Assembly: GCA_021904315.1 (NCBI GenBank)
Contig: CM038915.1
Span: 12,772,001 to 12,836,000, forward strand
DNA: 64,000 nucleotides
Source: Sphagnum magellanicum
Lineage: Eukaryota; Streptophyta; Sphagnopsida; Sphagnales; Sphagnaceae
Direction: 5' to 3'
Made by a program: the position numbers and the translations under genes. The notes beneath the pieces are model-generated. The model was not told the origin of the DNA and made no database searches. It worked only from the letters and a program-made list of their open reading frames with translations. The first letter of the stretch is position 1; each line of letters begins with the position of its first letter. Positions 48,061 through 59,535 of this stretch are shown one piece after another.

Positions 48061-49108
48061 TCGGCAAAACACGACGAAACTTAGCGGCTGGAAGTTTGTT
48101 TGTAGCGAGCTGCAGGCAGTTGAATAAGAAAGGAAGGCAGTTCAACTGCCAATTGACGGCACGGTCAATTATAGTCCCTGAGGAGATTTCTTTCTTTAGT
48201 TCTTTCTTTCAGGATCTGATCTACCAAGGAAGGAATCATGAATCGTGACGAAGTTGATCAAGTGCTACAGCTTTAACGGAGGATCTGCGAACAAGCAAGC
48301 AAGCCAGGCAGCCTGCCTGGGTGGTTGCTTGCTGCCTTCATTTCTCCTGCAGCTCGGGGACTCCTGGGTTCGCCAAAAAGATTTATATGTAGATAGTACT
48401 ACTACACACGGCCGCCGCTCATGGGATGCTTCACATTGGCAACCCTGCTGGATCATTATCATCTTCTTCTTCTTCAACTTGTGGGAGAAGTTAGAGTTCT
48501 TGAGGAATATAAATTGATCCCGTATCACTAGTCCGGCCTCAATATCGTCAGGAAATTAGTATTTCATATGATCATGAGAGATCAAACTTTAAAATTGGTT
48601 TGCAGAAACGTCAAATCTCCTCGAGAAATCTATCTGCAAATTCGACGTACGTCGCAATGAGTTCTGGCATTTTCAGAATGGGATTCAGAGGGTTTGATCT
48701 GGATCATGTCAAAAGACTTCCGCTCGCAGATCAAACTATATATACATATGTATAATCGAATATGCGGTCTTACGCCCCCATCGAGCCAGCCCTAAAACCG
48801 TGCTGCTATCGACAGCTTGAAGCTCCAGCTCGATCCTCGACTTCCATTCCAGCTGCTTGCTCAGCTGGCCAAGAGAAACCGGATTAGAGCTCCACTCGCT
48901 ATAGTGCTATACATGACAAAAGCTCCTCCAAACTATGCCAGTGTAACACAGATAGCTGCTGCTGCTGCATGGGTGCAGGTCCAAAGAAAGATACTCGACA
49001 TTACGTAGAGCGAACCGGAGTTGACTGTTAGAGAAACCTTGGGGCCAAAATGGAGACTGTTGTTTCATCTATCTAACAAGGAGCTAGCTGGGTGCCGGTC
49101 AGTCCGGC

Positions 49109-49425
49109 GAAGCCGGAGAACTAGGGATCCAGGGTTGATCAATCCTTGTAAGCTTGCTCAGCACCTTGTGCACTGGAAAAGAGAAGGAGAAGCCAGAGAA
49201 CGAGGGATCTAGGGTTGATCAATCCTTGTAAGCTCTCTCAGCACCGCGTGCACGGGAAAAGAGGGAGAAGCCGGAGAAGGAGGGATCCAGGGCTAATCAA
49301 TCCTTCTGAGCTAGCTCAGCACCTTGTGCAGGGGAAAAGAGAGGGAGAAGCCGGAGAAGGAGGGATCCAGGGTTGATCAATCCTTGCAAGCTAGCTCAGC
49401 ACCTTGTGCGCGGGAAAAGAGAGGA
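49109..49425. repeat. 4 x ~80 bp tandem repeat
   Basis: Four units start GAAGCCGGAG (or GAAGCCAGAG) at 49109, 49189, 49267 and 49347. Each carries GGGATCCAGGGTTGATCAAT, CCTTGTAAGCTAGCTCAGCA and CCTTGTGCACGGGAAAAGAG with scattered substitutions. No open frame is conserved through the array, because unit lengths of 78 and 80 are not multiples of 3 alike. Confidence 0.95.
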
Positions 49426-50509
49426 AAGTGAACCAAGCTACTACCATCATCGCGGTAGGCAGGTGGGCAGGCGGCGGTGATCTACAGCTTTGTCCGTAGC
49501 AGTTCCGCGTATCATCATCATATCACTGACACACTGATTGCAGGAACGGACAGTCTTTTTTGCTACTCTCCATGGTTCCTTAGCTGGTGCTGATTGGTGA
49601 CACTCCTGATCGTGATCGTGGACGACTCCACAGCGTCATAGATTTTCTGCAAGTTTCGTACTTGGGTTGCAGCTGCTGATGATGATCATGACGTACTTAT
49701 ATTGCGTCACTCACTGCGCACACGGCTTCCCCCGCTTCCCACTCCAAGCTAGATTCTCAAGTTTCGTACTTTTTTTCCAAGGTGATCATGACCATGAGTC
49801 ATCATGACGTACTAGCTATTATCCGCGCGGAAATCCGGACCACAAAACTGGCCGAAGACATGTTGAAAAAAACTCGCATGCTCCAGCTGCAACCAATATA
49901 AGTTCCAGGCTGCAGCTTGCAATTGCACATGATCCAGTCCCAGTCTTTGTTCATGTACTTTGAGCAACTGCGACAAATGAATATGTTCTTACAAACAAGC
50001 AGCAATGTAGCTATTGAATCCTAGACTTGCCATCGCTGCTTCTTCTGATCAAACTAGTCAGAAGACTGAGAGGTGATTCTTTTCAAGCACAAAAAAGGCT
50101 GATTGTAATGCATGTAGCTGTCGGTTGGGTCTAGTAGGCTTTTTATGCGCCACTGCAGATTTGCAAGTGGCTTCCTGGGTGATCTGGAATATTCTGGGTG
50201 CAGCTCATGGAATTCAAATTACGTCCACGGCTGCCAAAAATTCCAGAAACAGAAGTCAACCCAAAGCTATAAATGCCGGGACGACGCCCGACGATGCAAC
50301 TGCTGTTACACAAGGAGATAGAGTACAGAGAGATGCAATAATCATGAGAGGTTTGCTTACTTGCTTGCTTCTTCTTCTTTCCTTCTTTCTTTCTTGAGAT
50401 GTCCAATCCCACTTGCCGGTAGACATGGGAGCTAGATTTCTTTAGCTCCTCCTACTGAGACATTTGACCATGAGGCAGTTTAATGTGATCCGAACAGACA
50501 TGAGTAAAT

Positions 50510-50860
50510 TGCTACTGTAACTACTACTACAACTTCTTCTTCTAGTTCTTCTTCTTCACCATCAATCAACAACATCTTCTTCTTCAGCCATCACACATCA
50601 TCTTAATCTTCTTCTAATTCAGCATCAACCAACAACATCGTCTCCTTCTTCACCATCAACCAACAATATCATCATCTTCTTCTTCTTCTTCTTCTTCACT
50701 TTCAATCAACAACATCATCTTCTTCACCATCAACCAAAAATATCATAATCATCTTCTTTTCCACCTTCAACTAACAACATCCTCTTCATCTTGAGCATCA
50801 ACCAACAACAACAACTTCTTCTTCATCTTCTTCTTCTTCTTCACCCTCAACGTCCTGGAG
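50510..50860. repeat. TTC / CATCAACCAACAACATC composite repeat
   Basis: Six or more copies of a (TTC)n block followed by ACCATCAACCAACAACATC variants, unit about 45-60 bp. Confidence 0.85.
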
Positions 50861-51057
50861 GGAGATGCAGAAGATTCTGGCTTTAAATTAAAATCAGTCA
50901 ACAAGTCAATGAAGTTGAACAGCATTGTTAGTCATGTGCACCACCACCACCACCACCACCACTACCCTATACTATACTGCAACAGCAATCATCATTCCTT
51001 CCTTTGGGTGGTGCAGGTACACATGAATGATGATGATTGATCATATGCAGGGCAGCA

Positions 51058-51092
51058 GTAAGTAAGTAAGTAAGTGAGTGAGTAAGTAAGTA
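51058..51092. repeat. TAAG/TGAG tetranucleotide repeat
   Basis: AGTAAGTAAGTAAGTAAGTG followed by AGTGAGTAAGTAAGTAG. It resembles the tail of the LINE at 11.2 kb, but no LINE sequence precedes it. Confidence 0.8.
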
Positions 51093-51349
51093 GCAGCAAC
51101 AGCAAGATCATCATCATCATCTGCTGTCATCATCTCCTGTTCTGTTCTGTTGTGTGCTGCAACAGCATCAACAACAGCAGATTCTACAGCTGGTGCACAA
51201 GGTAAAACTTTTACTTTTCAAAAACTTGCAAGAAAGAAAGAAAGAAAGAAAGAAGGAGAGGAGGGCCCGGCACCCACCATTTGGTGTTGCATTTGATTTG
51301 GTTGCTTTTGTGGACAAGGTAGTGTGTGTTAATTAGCAGCAAATTAGTA

Positions 51350-54228
51350 TTAAACTAGTGTAATTATGACTCATGGGTTCTTGCTTAATTACTGCTAATT
51401 ACTCCCACCTAAAAGCCTGTTCCTGTTTTTGCCCTTGTTTCTAGAGCCCAATTGTGGGGAGCAGAACAGGACTCTCCTCTCAGTTTTGATTTGAGCAGTG
51501 CCTGTGAAGGGGAGGGGAGGGGAGGGTACGTACCGCCATGGGGGAAAAAAAAAAAAAACATTTGAAAAACAATTTTGTGTCTGTGCTTTATGCGAGGTAA
51601 TGGCCTCAAAAGCAGGGTGCCCTAGGGTTTTGCATTTACTAGTGAAACAAAAACATTTATGAAAATATGGCATAGACTACTACTACACACTCTTCTCAAT
51701 AAGTTCATTACTCATAAGACAATATCATCATAGATCATGGAAATAATAATAATAATTTCAAATTTTAAAAGCGAGTTAATTTTTTGAAAAAAAAAAAAAC
51801 TTATTCATTTTGTCAATGTGGAAACGGACCCTGGGCTATAGTAGTATTATAGTTGTAGTAAGCTCATCTACATGTCATTGATGCTACCAGTTCTTTAGTG
51901 TAGGGAGCACCAACAATTAAAACTACACCTTAGTTGCAATAGATTATTGTAAAGTTTTAAGTGTACAACCATAATGCATCATGCCATGGAGGGAGCCTTC
52001 CCCTATTCCTTTAAATGGAGGTGATGATAAGTTGTTCATATCTATCTATGGAGGAAGGTTGTTTGTTTATTTGTTTTGTTTGTCACATTGAGATCTCCTA
52101 AACTATTATGCCTTCAACATGCTCCTGGGGTACTTGGGAAGCCTTGGATGAGTAGGATGTACCAGGGGTGGTTTGGTCGTGTTTAGATTTACAGTGCAAG
52201 AGTTATTGAATATTGATTAATTTTGTCAAGGAAAACTTCGCCAAAGTCAAAACTAAATAAGAAATTAGGGCAATCTCTTGATATTGTTAGAAATCCATTG
52301 ATGAGTGGGATTTCTTGAAATTAATTTCATAATTTTTAGACCTAAGACGAGGGAGATATTGAATTTTGAATCATTTCTCTCTGTAAAATTATTTTTTTAT
52401 TTTTTTCACAATTGAGCTCTACCGTGAAGAACATGTTCACACATGAAAATTTTAATCATGAACCCTAAAAATTGCAAGACATAACCTTTATATGATGATG
52501 ATTCCTCTCAACGAAATGGTATGTTAAGTTAATTACTTCCAGAAAAGAAACCAAATATTGACTCTCACGATTTAATGCTTCACTTATCAAAAAGAATTAC
52601 ACCACACTTGGTGCTAAATCATAAAAGGAAGATGCCACGGAAATTTCTTTAAAATGACACATATTTTGTACACCATGTTGAAGGCACAAATTGAAGAACA
52701 ACCTGAAAGAAACGGTCAAAGAAATTTTTTTAAACTATTATGAAGAGACCTACATTGATTCGGGGAAAAACAACTTATGTCAATACTTACCAGGAGAATA
52801 AAGAGAACCCAAATCAGAAGATCAGCAGCTGTTGCATTTTATGCTTTGTAAGGCCGCACATTGCAGCCTTTGGCTTGCAAGTGCAATTATTGTGGGCTTT
52901 TAAAAGTACATGCATACGCAGTTACATTTTTTGGCAATACAAACGGTTTTTCGAAATTTTTTGGAGCTTTTTTAGTAACACACGCAAGCAAGAGGGTTTC
53001 TTTCAAAAATTTCGTGATGTAGCTGAAGTGGCAATCATCCATAAATGAGGCAATTTAGCCAATTTGGCTGCAAACAAGATATGGAAATAAAAAAGTTTGA
53101 GCATCCTTCACTTTTTTGGCTACATGTTAAAACCCAACAGAGAAATCCAGCAATTTTGTAAGAAATGTTTTTTTTTAAATTTTGAAATTTGGTGACTAGA
53201 AAACCAAAAAAGAAAAATTTTTTTAGCCAGTTTCAAAAAGAATTTAGCCAATTGGCTAAATGTAGCCACCAAAAAAATACCCTGGCAAGCAACCTTTTTT
53301 TATGAGATTCAATATCAAGGCTTGAAGGCTCTTCTCTGAAGTGAAACAAGTGATCTATTGAATGCTCAAACCATGGTATAATAATCGCTTAATGAGCACA
53401 GGCACCAACAGTGTAGGGGTCATTGAATTTTGAATAATCAAGTTGTCTTTAATACAATAAAATTTAATTTGAAAACATGGGGAAATTAGGGCATTGTCCT
53501 CATATTGTTGGAAAATCCTCAATGACCAGGGTTGCATGGAGGTGATTTAGTAATTTCTTAGACCTAATGTGCAAGAGATAATTTATTTTTGAGTAATTTT
53601 TGTAAATAGAATAAACAAAAAATTTAATGAAACTTGGATTTCAGCCTTAGGTTAATGAACATTCACCATTTGCTCTTGCAAAATTCATTCAATATTAGGA
53701 CACATTGCGCTCAATGGCACAAGCCACACTAGTACTACTTGATGTTTGTATATTGATTTGTTTAGGAAGCAACTTTCAATAAGGAGTGTCGAAGTAGTAT
53801 GAAACTTGGATCTATGTGTTTGAAGCTTCATGTGCTTGTTTTAAACATTCTAATGATTATTGTTGTGCTTGGTGGTAGCTCAACACATTGGTCTTCATGA
53901 TGTCAAGTGGTCACAAAATATTTCTTACTATGATTTTTCATATGGATAGATTCTAATGATTTTGCCTAAATTGTTAGAATAATTTCCTAATAAGTTTTAC
54001 CTAGTCCAATTAGACAAATGAAAACCCAAAAGATGGTAAGGAGAGAACCAATTAATAAGGAGTTGAAAGATGGTAAAACTGCAGAAATTATTATGGTTTT
54101 TCTAGGATTGTTTTTAGAAACTATTTCTATTTTAAAACCCAAAATGTTATTTTACTGTGACCTCCATCTCCCATCATGCCAAGAGTGACAAAGGGAGATT
54201 GTAGGAAACAGTAAGCCATCAATGTTAT

Positions 54229-54265
<37 letters not shown>

Positions 54266-55900
54266 AGACAAGGGATGTATTGGTTGTGTCAATTTTTATC
54301 ATTGTATAGACTACCACCATCTCTGAATGTCTTGGAGTTGTTATTTAAAACCTGAATGGAACCTAGGTGGAACATTGCTTAAACTAAGGTGTTGCCAAAC
54401 ACAGGACAAAATGTCATATGAATGCATTATGTAATGTCATTTGGTGTTTCATCATGTGAGCAACCTAGTTTGATCATGCTGACCTCCTCTTGACCTCATA
54501 GTTTTTGTCATATACCCACAAGACACAATGCAATTGCTTAGGATTTATACCCATCTACCATTATAAATTCACTTATGCAATAGGATAGGAGCCCACAATG
54601 AATACTCATTCAATGAGGAAATGATGAGGAAACAAGTCCAAAGATTGACACAATGAAACCCCAACAGCAAACTATTTGCACATGTTTCACCTTGCATCCA
54701 TCCACCAACACATAACAACGTACATTGTGGGATATACCTATAAATCTGATTCACATTAATTAGTTGTGCCATGCATTCCCAGTGAGAATTTGATTTTACT
54801 TTTTTTGTGATGGGCCTCTTTGATTGGACCATCACCCAAAACAAATTCACAATTCAAAATATATCGCAAAATATATCCTAGACTGGAACTGATGGTTAAT
54901 TTCCAGTTAACATCCAATTAGCCCCCAGTTTTAGTCTATTTATTCAAAAAAAAAATTAAATTAAATCCCCAATTCTGATTCCAATTTTAGACCTAAAAAT
55001 AGAACCAATAGCCCTATTCTAGTTCTTAAAACAATAAAACCCTAGCAAACTCCAATTAACAAAGCACCCAACAAATATGGCTTCTCTAAAGGTTCTGCTT
55101 CCAATTTCAATAATTGAAGCCAATGTTTGCAGGTTCCTTAGTTTGGAGTGTTCAACATCATGTGTGGAACTGCATTGTGGAACTAGCACAAGAACTAGAT
55201 CATGGAACTGACCTTTGGTTAGAACCCATTCACTACCTTGAAACAAAAAATCTTGATCACAAGTTCAAATTTTTTAGGTAAGAAAGATGATCCTTTTAAA
55301 AAATTGGCAAGTAACTTGAACTTTGTAAGTAATTGATCAGTTTAAATTAATTGTATAACTTTGTACCTAAACAATTCCCAATTTTAGTTTGTTGTCAAAC
55401 TTTGTACTTATACACTATTGAGTTTTGGGGAGCTTGTGATGTGTACATGAAATTGGACCTAGTTTGTGGAGTAGATCTGAAAGTTCTTCAAATTGAAAAA
55501 ATGTGCAAAATTCAAGGTCACAAGGTTCAAAAAAATTATTTGAAAAATTGAGCTCAAACTCACAACAAGTGAACTTAGCCCAAAAACAATTTACAATGAA
55601 ACCAAGATCAAAGGTTCTCTTCAACTGGCCAACATTAGAATAGACTAGTGTTGGGCAGTTTGATTAGGATTCCTAAATCACATAAGGAAAACCAACTAGT
55701 AGCACCAATGATGATAATAAGTTTGAGAATTAGACCTAATGAGTATCGGTTACCTTTTAAAAAACATGTTTGAGAATCGAATTAATTCTATGAAATAACC
55801 AAAATCTAGTTCTCAAGTTAGTAATTAAATTAAATTAATTTAAGGTTAAAGTTAATAATTAAATTAATTTAAGGTCTAAGTTAATATGTAGGTGGGAAGC
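51350..55900. other. AT-rich intergenic DNA, no gene seen
   Basis: No exon or clear transposon is supported. A diverged copy of the dispersed repeat lies near 53,050-53,120 and a (TG)n run at 54,230-54,265. Confidence 0.55.
53050..53120 (+). repeat. Dispersed AT-rich repeat, diverged copy 3
   Basis: AATTTAGCCAATTTGGCTGC, then GATATGG, then AGTTTGAGCATCCTTCACTT. The order and spacing of blocks match the copy at 46,887 with more substitutions. Confidence 0.4.
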
Positions 55901-55929
55901 TTAGGTGGCACCCACTATGTAATCATAAT

Positions 55930-57220
55930 TAGTTTAGTTCTTTTGCATTGCTCTTTGCATTGTTTGTTTGTGTTGTTCATTTACATTGTTAATGATGTTG
56001 ATTCATTATGTTGATTGTGATGGTGTTGGTCTGTCACATTGCTAGTGTTGTTGGTTTGTCACATTGTTGTTGTTGTCAGTTCATCACATTGTTTGTGTTA
56101 CTAGTGTTATTGGTTCATTGCATTGTTAATGTTGTTAGTTTATCACATTACTTATGTTGTTAATGGTTCATCATGTTACCAGTGCTACTAGTTCATTGTG
56201 TTGTTAATGTTGTCAGTTCATCACATTGCTAGTGTTATTGATTCATTGCATTGCAATTGTTAGTGTTATTAAATCATTACAATGTTGTTGCTTCTTGTTC
56301 ATTACATTTGTTGGTGATGTCGGTTAATGTTGCTCATTCATCACATTGCTAATGTTGTTGCTCCAATGGTGTTAATTTGCTACATTGTTAGTGTTGTTGT
56401 TGGTTTGTCATGTTGTTGGTGCCACTAGTTTGTTACATTGTTAATGTTATTGGTTTATCATGTTACTTGTCTTGTTGCTAGTTCATCATGTTGCTTGTGC
56501 TAATGGGTTGACACATTGCTTGTGTTGTGACTAATTCATCACATAATTTATGCTACGAATTCATTGGATTGCTTGTGTTGTTATTGGTTTGTCACATTGC
56601 TGATGTAATTGGTTTGTCATGTTATGTTGTTAGTTCATCATGTTACTATTGTTATTAGTTTGTCGCATTGTGTTGTTAATTCATCATGTTACTATTGTTA
56701 TTAATTCGTCATATTGTGTTGTTGGTGTTAATGTTAGTTTGTTGTGTTACTAGTTGTTTTGTTGGTTCATCGCATTGTGTTATTAATTTGTCACATTATT
56801 AGTGCATTTGGTTCATCACATTGTTCATGTTGTTGATTCATCATGTTGTAATTTTGTTGCATTGCTATTGTTATTGGTTCATCATGTTGTTAAAGTTGGT
56901 GCTAGTCCATCACATTATTCCCAGGTACCCACTTAAAGTCCATTTTATTGCTTTTATAGATCCTTCACATTGTTCCTTTGCATTGTTGGTTGTTAATTTC
57001 ATGTATGTGTTTTGGTGAGGTGTTACCCCATCTCCATCACGTTGCAAGTGGCAAATTGGTGGTCCATCACATTGTTATATGCCTATGGCTACCAAGTACC
57101 CACAATTAGCATTTACCACTTCTAGTGTTGTTATTACTTTATTGCATTGTTGGTGTTAATGCCAATATGTTGTGTTGTTTATGTCATGGTGAGGTACTTA
57201 CCCCTTTCATTATTTTGTGC
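55930..57220 (+). repeat. Degenerate TTG-rich minisatellite field
   Basis: About 1.2 kb of diverged copies of a unit like TTCATCACATTGTTAGTG followed by TTGTTGG. The plus strand is extremely rich in T and G. No open frame is conserved. Confidence 0.85.
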
Positions 57221-57229
57221 AAGTGGCGG

Positions 57230-59298
57230 AACTCCTTTGTGATTAGAAAAGAAAGGGGAAAAAATGAGTGTTTCCACTTGTTTGTTTTTTAATAAATTTT
57301 TTTCAAATTTTTTTCATTCTTTTCTTTTGTTTTATTTCTTGGTTTCTTTTTTTTCTTTTTGTTTCAAAGACGGTTTTTTTTGGTTGTTTAATGAAAATTT
57401 ATTTATTTATTATTATTATTTGCGAGAATTCTTAAAGGAGTCCAACATTAACATTTACATATGCTTACCAAAAAAAATTTAAAAATTGTGAAAAATTTGT
57501 AAATCATTTTGTAAATGCTTGCATTTTAAGTTGCAAGGCAAGTTTTGATGTTTTGGTTTATCATACATTTTCTATTTGGTTCTTTTTTTAATCTTAGAGT
57601 TGCATTTTCTAATGAAAATTGAAAATGGTCCAATCTTCTAAAAATAAAAATATGATAAGTGAAAATACAATGTGTGAACTCTTCCTGAACAATGTAATTG
57701 TATGAATGATGTAATTGCAATGCCTCTTGAAAAAAGATAATTTTGTTTGCACTTGCAATTACATCCTAAACCGGTTATTATCAAATTTGTGAAAAACTAC
57801 CCTATCTGAAAAAAAATTTAAAAATATGATACCCCAGTTGGTTATTGTAAATCTAAAATAATTTTAGATTCTCTTAAGCAATGGTTCTCCTAAAAAATGG
57901 AGAGAACCAGGCAACACTGGAACAGAACAGACCCCCTGCAGTTATCAGCATGGTTCTTAGGGTTCATAACTATGTTTCACAAAACAATAAAAGAACAGGT
58001 TCTGATATATATATAACCATGGTTATCAATCAACCCCTTATAATACCACGGGTCTTAATAACCGGCTCTTTCCTGAAAGCAACTTGTTCTTTTATGAAAA
58101 CCAGTCTGGTTCTTTGAGGGGGTTTTTGAATTTACAGAAATAACCGGCGGTTAATACCTTGATTCTTGAGGTTTTTATAAAGAAAACTGGAACCAGTGAT
58201 TCTCTGATTCCGAAATATTTTTAAAAACTACAGGAGCTAGTGGTTTCTTTATAGATTCAAAAATAGCCACACCGATGGGTATCTACAATTAACCCTACAT
58301 ATAATTTATGGGTATTAGAATGGGATAAAAAGCTACAAATTTAATTTTGGGTTTCTATTTCAAAATCTCAATCACTCAACAATTTTTAATTCTCAGTTAT
58401 CAGCACGCTAGGCTGAATTGTAATACCCCTTATTACTTCACGTAAATAATTCCCAAAGAAAACAGTTATTAAATAATAATCTGAAGGCTAATAATATATT
58501 ACACATTCTTAGAAACGGTTTCTAAAACGTTTCGAGGATTTGAAAAGTATTGAAGAGAAATGAGAACTAAAAAACATTAATGGAGAATTGTGAGTTGGTT
58601 TTTTTTCTCAAAGGGGACTTCATGGAACATTTCGTATTTTTTAATGATAGTATTGTGACGGGTATGAATGGGATACTGACTTTCAATAGGAGAGAGTAAC
58701 GGTTTAGAATGGCTATGACTTGCAGCAATACCAACCTCATACCAATATTGTGTCTTGAGACTTGAGGTAATACCCGGGCTATGTTGACTAACGGTTCTCA
58801 ACTGGTTATAACAGTTATAGGTTTTCTTTAAATGAAAAATGAAAATAATTTCTTTGTTTTTTTAAAAAAAATTATTCGTTTTTAAAATATTGATAACCTG
58901 CCTGGATGATAATTGAGTCATCCATGAAGTAAAAACTTGAAAACCACAAACTTTGGAAACCCTAAACCCTAGACTTGGAAACACTAACCTGAAACCCTAC
59001 TGGAAACCCTAAACTTGTATACAAGAGCGTGCGCATGCACACACACTCACAGTAGTAGTTCTTCTACAACTTCTTCACATAGATCTAAATTGAATCATGG
59101 TGCAAGCAACAAGCAAGCAAAAAGATTCAAGCCAAGTCATGATCTTCAGAAAAGAAAAAGGCCCATTACATACATACATATGTGTGCAACTCCTCTCAGG
59201 TCACTCATAGTCTTCCGGGTACCATTGACTGATGCATGAATGACTCATCCAATGCAAAAGACTTTGTTTCATCTGATCAGGAAAACTAATGCATTGTA

Positions 59299-59329
<31 letters not shown>

Positions 59330-59530
59330 TAGATCTGAGTATCCACCCATGAATCTTCTGAAATGTTCCGAAATGAATTCAAGACATGTAAATTTCATGT
59401 ATTTTTTGAATCATGTTTTCTCTTGTTTTTTCATGTTTTTCTTCTTTATCTGGATCAAACATAAAGTAGGTTGAAGAATTGCAAGGATTGGCACTCCTTT
59501 GTAATAATTGTAGCTCATGAAGGTGAAGAT
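57230..59530. other. AT-rich intergenic DNA and 3' flank of the DDT gene
   Basis: No gene is seen. Telo-box-like ACCCTAAACCCTAGA lies near 58,958-58,975 with further AAACCCTA copies up to 59,015. A (ATAG)n run is at 59,300-59,330. The last few hundred bases are probably the 3' UTR of the minus-strand gene that ends at 59,536. Confidence 0.5.
59299..59330. repeat. (GATA)n microsatellite
   Basis: Seven GATA units in a row. Confidence 0.95.
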
Positions 59531-59535
59531 CTAAT

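Larger units (their letters stand above)
47200..51350. other. GC-richer island without a recognised protein gene
   Basis: Composition resembles the leaders and introns of the two left-hand genes rather than the surrounding AT-rich DNA: CAG/CTG, GA and TTC repeats, more CpG and few poly-A/T runs. It contains (TG/GA)n at 47,224-47,250, (GA)n at 48,015-48,057, a 4 x 80 bp tandem repeat and TTC-rich repeats. The open frames (for example 47,226-47,744 and 50,125-50,397) lack motifs and I do not accept them. It may be the non-coding first part of a gene, a long non-coding RNA, or the remains of a gene. Confidence 0.45.

Noticed and set aside
50125..50397. 90-aa ORF with a Leu-rich C-terminus
   Set aside because: The C-terminal hydrophobic run comes from a CTT repeat. 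No family is recognised and no supporting exon is found.
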